Source: Amoebophrya sp. AT5.2 (Eukaryota; Sar; Dinophyceae; Syndiniales; Amoebophryaceae). From it: DNA of 14,303 nucleotides. Location: NCBI GenBank assembly GCA_005223375.1, contig RXOD01005402.1:1-14303 (forward strand), given 5' to 3'. Of the stretch, positions 8,832-14,303 are shown piece by piece. A program made the translations under genes and the position numbers. The notes under the pieces were generated by a model, which was not told where the DNA came from, did no database searches, and worked only from the letters and a program-made list of their open reading frames with translations. Position 1 is the first letter of the stretch; each line of letters starts with the position of its first letter.

Positions 8832-9430
8832 TTTGGACTCTACCGTAGATCGATGCTTCGAGGTGGAAGGCCAAGGTTCTTCTTCCTGATTTTTGTATTC
8901 ACGGCGCCTCCAGTCCTTGCGATGATGATCCTGTCGCTGCTTTTGCTCGTAGTTGACAATCAAAGTCGTACGACGTGTTCGGGCCACGCGAAACTCGGTC
9001 TCGCTCAGTCTGGTCACTCGCGCTCAGCCTGGTCGACGCAGCCGCTCGTCTCTCGGCTTCGCTCATGGTTCACTCGACACGATCGAGTTAAGGTTTCTCA
9101 AATCATGAAACAACAGGAACAGTAGACGAAAAAGCTGCGGCTTAGCTGATTTTTTTCTCGAATCGATCTCTTTTACAAATCTTCAGTGGGGAGTTGTGCA
9201 TGCTTGGGCATTGTGTAAACGCCACGTCTCAACTCGGACGTGTAGTATGAATGCTGTGGAATGGGAATGTTCAAACAACTGTCGTGAAAGAAAGTGCGTA
9301 AATGTAGCCCGTAAATGTACAGCTCTCGAGAGTGGTAGATGCAGCAGCAACGGAACCTAAAAAAAGAAACAGATGAGTCTATGTCTCAGCATGTATTCTC
9401 GGCTTTTCTAGGTTGCATCTGCATCCGCTC
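8832..9430. other. spacer between the membrane-protein and EF-hand genes
   Basis: The first 195 bases on the minus strand stay open in frame with the membrane protein but carry no ATG. The rest is more AT-rich, with no open frame of note. No RNA gene or repeat is recognised. It should hold the 5' region of the membrane-protein gene and the 3' UTR of the EF-hand gene. Confidence 0.5.
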
Positions 9431-11438
9431 TCAGATCAGTATGTCTTTGCAGATGCCGCTTTCGAGTTGTGCGATCTGGTGTTCCAGGTTGTAGTTCCGC
9501 AGGTCGATGTACAGGATTTTGTAGCTCTCCCCTACTTTCAGGAGGTCTTCTATCGACAGCCCCGCCCACTTTTTCCGCAGCTCGTGGCCGAACAGGTTTC
9601 CCAGGTAGGCGTCCGCGCCCAGTTTCGCGATCACGTTCTGCCCCAGCGTGGAGAAGGTTTCGCCCTTGGACACCAGCTGCATCTGCAGCGAGTTCGCGAG
9701 CGCCTTCCGCGACACCAGCGACTGCGGCACGATCTTGCTCTGCTCCCACCAGTCCAGAAAGTCCAGAAACTGGAGCACCGGGTCGGCGTTCACCTCCTTC
9801 AGGTAGATGTTCACCTCGTTCTCGGTGGCCGTCTTGTCGAAGTCCTTGAACATCTTCGCCTGCTCGGCGCGGTCCAGCCTCCCGTCGAGGTCCACGTCGT
9901 GCTCGGCGAACAGGTTGAAAAGCGCCTCGTTCTCCGTCGACAACTCGCGGGAAATCATCGTGTACAGGGAGCGAACCTCCTCCATAGGATCGGCGGGAAG
10001 GACCCGGAAAGCCTGATTTGCCTTCCACGTGCGCAGGTTGCCGTACAGCTGTCGTGTGTTGGGATTCGGAGGGATTCCGATGAGCAATTGATAATCCAGG
10101 TTTCAGTAGGCTCGACGACAGCGTCGCTCGAAATCTAAAACTTGCAACGGGATCATGAACAGAATGATGACCACCTCTACCAAGAACAAGACGCACTGAA
10201 TCCTAAGTTTAATCTCAAATCTCCTCGGACAACATACAAATAGCGCAACTACCTGTCTGTACGCCACGATGCTTCTTTTCATTTGTTCTCTGCTCAAGTT
10301 TCGCACCCGCTCGCCCACCGGCGCTACGTAAGAACTGCCGAACAAGGTCGCAGCCGAATGGCTCATCTTGAAGCCCACCTTCGCAAAGGCCGCGTGGTCC
10401 TTGGCAGAGTCGAACCACCGCAAGAAGTCCACGAATTCCACGTGCTCCGGGTCGTTGTTAGAGGCGAACCCATGATTTTCCATGTCATTTCTGGCGCGTT
10501 GCTGATTCGGATGGATGCTGTCCACACAAAATGTACGCGACGAAGAACCACGAGACAAAATACAACCCCACACAATTATGCTGCCTCTGCATTGTTGCTT
10601 CCCCCACTCCCTGACCGTCGCTTTCGTCTGCTTGTCCTCAATGCCTGGAAAAAGCACAGCGCGACCAAATACAAGACCGAATACGAGAGGAAGAAATTAT
10701 ACGCAACACAAGACTAAACCCAAGCGGCCACTCAATGCACAGACATCGACTATGCGAGCGGATCGACTACGAGCCGAACTCCGAGGCTTCCGCTCGCACA
10801 GGGAGGCAGGGGAAACACGTCCAGGAAAATGGGCTCAATATTTTCCTCTCGTCCTTAACTTCGGGCTCCACTGATTTGGCCAGCGCGCGCGCCTGCGACT
10901 TCTGGTCGATGCCGTATTCGTGCAGCAGTTCGGAAATTTCTTCCACCGACAGCGTCCCGTCTAGGTTCGCGTCGTACTTCAGGAACAGCAGGAAAAACCC
11001 GTTCTCCTCGCCCACCAGCTCGCTATCGATCAGCTGCTGGATGCCGATCACCATCTTCGCCATGAAGTACACGTCCCACAGCCGCTTTGACTCGTTGTAG
11101 GAGTCCGTGAAGAAGACGGAGGAGGGGTCGGTCGTGCGGATCAGACTCGCCATGTTCGCGATGTGCTTCGCGTCGCGCGGCGACTTCTCGGGGTTGCGCG
11201 GCGGCGGCGCTGCACCGACTGACGGGGGAGGGGCCGAGGACCGGCCCTCGTCGGGTGCTGCGGCGGACAGGAGGAGCCCGTGGTCGGGTGCTGGTGTGGC
11301 CTCGTCGGCAAGCGATGCAGCCACAGACGCGGCGGAGTTCGCAGGACCAGCCTCCGCGGCGGAAGGAGGGTAATTTGGGGAATTTGTCTCGTGGGAAGTC
11401 ATCAACTCCTCCTCGTGATCCAGATTGCTATCGGACAT
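9431..11438 (-). CDS. EF-hand calcium-binding protein with duplicated EF-hand module
   Basis: Exons 11438-10860, 10501-10253 and 10048-9431 join in phase 0 with GT-AG introns (GTTAAG...AATCAG and GTAGTT...CGACAG) to give 481 aa. The first ~90 residues are disordered, rich in Ala, Pro and Ser. A canonical EF loop, DANLDGTLSVEE (156-167), is followed by a degenerate partner ending FVDFLRWFDSAK. A second canonical loop, DVDLDGRLDRAE (327-338), is followed by a degenerate partner ending FLDFLDWWEQSK. Both canonical loops have acidic or polar residues at 1, 3, 5 and 9, Gly at 6 and Glu at 12, so they should bind calcium. The repeated order suggests internal duplication of a two-hand module. The C-terminal ~100 residues are helical with no recognised domain. 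There is no signal peptide or membrane segment. It is likely a cytosolic calcium sensor or structural protein; the target is unknown. Confidence 0.75.
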
Positions 11439-11452
11439 GCTGAACAGGGTCG
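11439..11452 (-). promoter_or_regulatory. candidate spliced-leader acceptor before the EF-hand gene
   Basis: The minus strand reads ACCCTGTTCAG then C and the ATG, so an AG lies one base before the start codon. No upstream coding exon is visible. A third such site next to a start codon in this window supports trans-splicing, though each alone is weak. Confidence 0.3.
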
Positions 11453-12855
11453 TGGGATGCCTCCCGTGGGAGCTACGCTGCCGAGGGCGTCACAATTTGC
11501 TTATTCTTAAAAAACTTGAAATTCGTGTTCGATTGACATGGGGTCGTTGGGGGGAGGACGGTCGGTGTGCAAATTGCTGTCTGAATTCACTGGTCGGGGG
11601 GGATAGATTGGGGTTGGCACAGAATGGAAAGACACGATACGCCGGCGAAAATGAACTTTGTGCAAACGCGGGTGGAAACACGACAACGATGAAAACGGAG
11701 AAGCACAAAACGTTCGACGGACTCATTGCTGACGGGCGGCCGATAGGGCGTTGACGAAGACGAAACCGAAACAACGCACGGAAACAAAAAACAATCCATA
11801 GCGCACCACAAGAACATATTGCAATCGACACCGATCAAGAACCGAGTCGTGACATCAGGCGCACGAAATCCACAGGATGCGTTCGTAACGTAAACATCAG
11901 ACGCATTTTCATATTTTGTTTCGACTTCGAGCCAAAACTGCAACCGACCGGAAATATCTTCTTCACGGAAATCGTCGTGATGCTATGTCGAAACTCTTTG
12001 CTACTTTGCCATAAAAGATAATAAAAGAGGAGGTGAAGCTCAAACTTTTTTACTGCGCGGGGGGCCATGGAGGACAGCATCTTCTATCGGTCCAAACAGT
12101 TCATTGTTGTTCTTTTCTCGGTATGAATTCGCAAGATCTAAACTGCCCACTTCGATTTCGAAGTGCTTTTCTTGAAAAGTAGCCCTTTGTTTCGAAATGC
12201 ACTGCCGAGCGCGTGTAACACGCCTCGAACGAGAGCCGTACGTCGCGTACCCAGCGCCAGCACGCCCACCGTCTTTCGATTAAACAGCAGACCCGCCCTA
12301 AGCGTGCCCGGCGTTCCAGGACGGAGCAGCGGCGTTTCCAGTGGTCCACGTGCCGTCCGCGGTGGAGGCAACGTGCGGCTGCGGCTGTTGTTGTGGAAGT
12401 AACAAACTAGTATTACATAGTCCCAGCCTTTCTATTTGTTTAGAAACTGGACTACGATCAGCACGGTTTTGTCCATCTAACGGCCACGGCCAGCACGCGC
12501 GTGTCCCTGGGGCAGTGGTCATGAAAGAAAAAAAGAGAGATCGGTCAGCCCCCCTATTGTTTGATTGAAAGGAAAGACAGCGACAGCCGGGGGGGCGCTA
12601 GGAGCTTGCGGGAGGTTGCCGCGAAGTGCACCGATAGGCCCACCAAGATGACAGCAAAACTAGCCGAGCCTCCCACGCTCCCCGAATCTCTCATAGCACA
12701 GGCGGAGCGACGTCGCACACCTCTACCGTCCGTTTTTCCTCCCTCCCCTAACCCTATTATATGTCCCAGCCTTTATATGTATCAGATGAAATCAGAAATC
12801 TTATTCTCTGTAAAATAAAAGTGAAGTAGGTGTTCAGATAAAAAAGTACCTTCCA
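11439..12855. other. 1.4 kb spacer with weak coding hints, no gene called
   Basis: Several short open frames overlap here. The best are a minus-strand ATG frame at 12080-11835 (81 codons, no domain), a minus-strand frame near 12290-12138, and a plus-strand frame at 12163-12402 whose Arg/Ser/Ala-rich, acid-poor translation looks like a mitochondrial presequence but lacks an ATG. A plus-strand ATG in strong context (GCCATGG, 12067) opens only 19 codons, stopping at a GTATGA word. None could be joined into a convincing gene. No tRNA or other RNA gene was recognised. Confidence 0.4.
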
Positions 12856-14303
12856 CTACTTGGTGCACTCCTCTGCACCCGACGGCAAATTAAATCCTGC
12901 GTCTGTGTCGCAACGGTCGCAAAGATCCCTTCCTGTGGTCGCATCGGCAGCTGCACACGGCTCCCCAACCTTGCCCCAACCCCCACGACAGCTGCACTCG
13001 ATTTCCTTCTCTAGGCAGTCCACTTCGCTTGTTTCGTCCACTGCTGAATAGTCCCAGACGTTCCAATCACAACAGTTCTTGTACAAGTTCGAGCCGGTAT
13101 CCAGGCACGTAAACGGGTCCAAGCTCCAAGCGCAGTTTGTAGTGGAAATGCCCGCCATTGCGCACCTGCTGCTCGCCTTCAGGTGACACATCGGCTGTGT
13201 TGACCACATGCAGCAGGGACTGTTGTCTATCGCCTTGTATGTCGACTTGCATGTCTCCGAGTCATACAGCGTCGTGCACGGCTTGTCCTCGCACTTAGTG
13301 TGTAGCGCTTGCAATGCGTGGTCTTGACCCTGGACCTTTGTGCAAACACCTTGTGACCACGAGCAGCAGGGGCTGGCGGTGCTGTCGCATAACGTCTTCG
13401 TCAATAGCAAGTCGCACCGGACTATGCCGCACGGGATTGTCCCTACTGTTTTCCCTATCGCACGCGGATCCAGCCTGCAATAACAATGTGTTCCTGCTTG
13501 TTCGTCCCCATCGCATTCTGGCGGGTTTTTCGTGCTCTCCAGGGTTCGGGAGCTCTCCAGGTTTATACACTCGATTTCCCGGCACTTTTTCGTTTTCCTA
13601 TCCAGTCGATATCCCTCCTCGCAAGGTTCTACGCAATGAGGTTCGTTGTTCCTCGTACAAGTCGGCGGTTCTGCGGCAGGCCCGTGTTCGCAGAAACATT
13701 GCGGGTGCGGATCGGGTGGCGGCGTGGGTGTTTCATCGCAGTCGGGGTATTCGGGGTACTGCTGACAGCAGGCATCGGAAGGATGTGCGGAACCCGCGAC
13801 CGCGGCACTGCAGGAGCTCCGAGTCACAGCGAAACTGCTCATGATGAACTCCTTCCAGACCGAGTCCGTCGCCTTGTGCATATTTCCCTTCAGCCAGCAG
13901 TGCAGCGGCTGCGAGTACTCCCTTTGCGAGTACGAATACGCAACGCAATCTGGTCGTACCTGCGCGCAAACAAACTTGCACATCCACTCCAAATCTTTTT
14001 TCCACCACTGCCCTACTGGAGCGGGAGCTGGGTCAACAGTTTCGAACGGACTAGAAGTCGCTGCTGAATTCGTCCCTGGTTTTTTCGGCTGCGTCCGCGA
14101 ACTACTCGGCCCGTACTTCGCGGGGGGCTCGCCGGTGTCGCTGGTGAAGAGAGTCTTGGCCAGCTTCAGCGCGTCGATACACGCCTGCGCGTTGTCATTC
14201 GGCGTGTTCAGAGGCATCGGATGGCCGCCCATTTCGTCGGCGAGGAAGTTTTTTTTATTATAATCATGACCGAGCAAACTGACCCCCAACCTCGGCGGAA
14301 AAA
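12856..14303 (-). CDS. Cys-rich, probably extracellular protein with PAN-like region and CC-x-W repeats (5' partial)
   Basis: The frame is open from the window edge to a TAG at 12856-12858. Counting residues from 14289, 477 are visible. Residues about 37-135 look PAN/Apple-like, with CKFVCAQVRPDCVAYSYS and a later CWLKG. Residues 198-246 form an EGF-like unit of the kind common in alveolate surface proteins (CFCEHG...CTRN...HCVEPCEEGYRLD...C). Residues 287-425 hold four related units centred on PCCSW, PCCMW, CAW and CCDW, each between further cysteines. A last Cys unit runs to the stop. The cysteine density implies disulphides and a secreted or surface location. The first in-frame ATG (14232) is not followed by a signal peptide, so the start probably lies outside the window. 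After the stop, a possible intron (GTAGTGG or GTACTTT to TTTTATTTTACAG) could change only the last few residues. No membrane helix is seen. Confidence 0.7.
   Translation of the reverse strand, partial: FPPRLGVSLLGHDYNKKNFLADEMGGHPMPLNTPNDNAQACIDALKLAKTLFTSDTGEPPAKYGPSSSRTQPKKPGTNSAATSSPFETVDPAPAPVGQWWKKDLEWMCKFVCAQVRPDCVAYSYSQREYSQPLHCWLKGNMHKATDSVWKEFIMSSFAVTRSSCSAAVAGSAHPSDACCQQYPEYPDCDETPTPPPDPHPQCFCEHGPAAEPPTCTRNNEPHCVEPCEEGYRLDRKTKKCREIECINLESSRTLESTKNPPECDGDEQAGTHCYCRLDPRAIGKTVGTIPCGIVRCDLLLTKTLCDSTASPCCSWSQGVCTKVQGQDHALQALHTKCEDKPCTTLYDSETCKSTYKAIDNSPCCMWSTQPMCHLKASSRCAMAGISTTNCAWSLDPFTCLDTGSNLYKNCCDWNVWDYSAVDETSEVDCLEKEIECSCRGGWGKVGEPCAAADATTGRDLCDRCDTDAGFNLPSGAEECTK

Noticed and set aside
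9413..10138. Long plus-strand frame opposite the EF-hand gene
   Set aside because: It is the antisense of an exon with a canonical EF loop, so it is a shadow of GC-rich codon use.
10049..10138. Seemingly non-canonical acceptor before the last exon of the EF-hand gene
   Set aside because: A canonical acceptor (CACGACAG) in the right phase lies slightly downstream at 10049, so no unusual splicing is needed.
12163..12402. Plus-strand frame with a presequence-like composition
   Set aside because: There is no ATG, and no in-frame splice join to the nearby ATG at 12067 could be made.
12420..12774. GTCCCAGCCTTT found at 12420 and 12763
   Set aside because: Twelve-base matches are expected by chance in a window of this size, and the flanks differ.

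Overview
The window reads as nuclear DNA of a protist. All five supported genes lie on the minus strand and four have a 5' end in the window. At least three are split by introns of about 50 to 390 bases, and spacers between genes are about 0.6 to 1.4 kb. One-way gene order, short introns, and AG-ended pyrimidine tracts one to ten bases before some start codons (as expected for spliced-leader trans-splicing) point to a dinoflagellate. The compact layout, and introns whose ends carry inverted and direct repeats, fit a syndinian parasite such as Amoebophrya best. That placement is inference: no rRNA or other marker gene is present.

Layout from low to high coordinate, all minus strand: (1) 389-928, an intron-free SAYSvFN-domain protein (SAYSD1-like) with a C-terminal SEC-C zinc motif. 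(2) 2315-6504, an eight-exon coiled-coil protein of the outer-dynein-arm docking family (CCDC151/ODAD3-like). (3) 6605-7063, weak evidence for a small split gene. (4) 7427-8831, a two-exon four-helix membrane protein with a large Cys-bearing loop. (5) 9431-11438, a three-exon EF-hand protein with a duplicated EF-hand module. (6) 12856-14303, the 3' part of a Cys-rich, probably extracellular protein with a PAN-like region and repeated CC-x-W units.

The genes do not form one pathway. The docking-complex protein implies a cell with motile flagella carrying outer dynein arms. The SAYSvFN protein suggests ER co-translational quality control. The EF-hand and Cys-rich proteins suggest calcium sensing and surface or secreted functions.

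The most interesting signals are the introns of the ODAD3-like gene. Two cannot be spliced GT-AG without breaking a clearly coding frame, and a third has a terminal inverted repeat plus a 4-base direct repeat, as introner elements (intron-making transposons) do. The second is the SAYSvFN plus SEC-C architecture. Exon boundaries here were worked out by hand from reading frame, splice motifs and family resemblance, with no transcript data.
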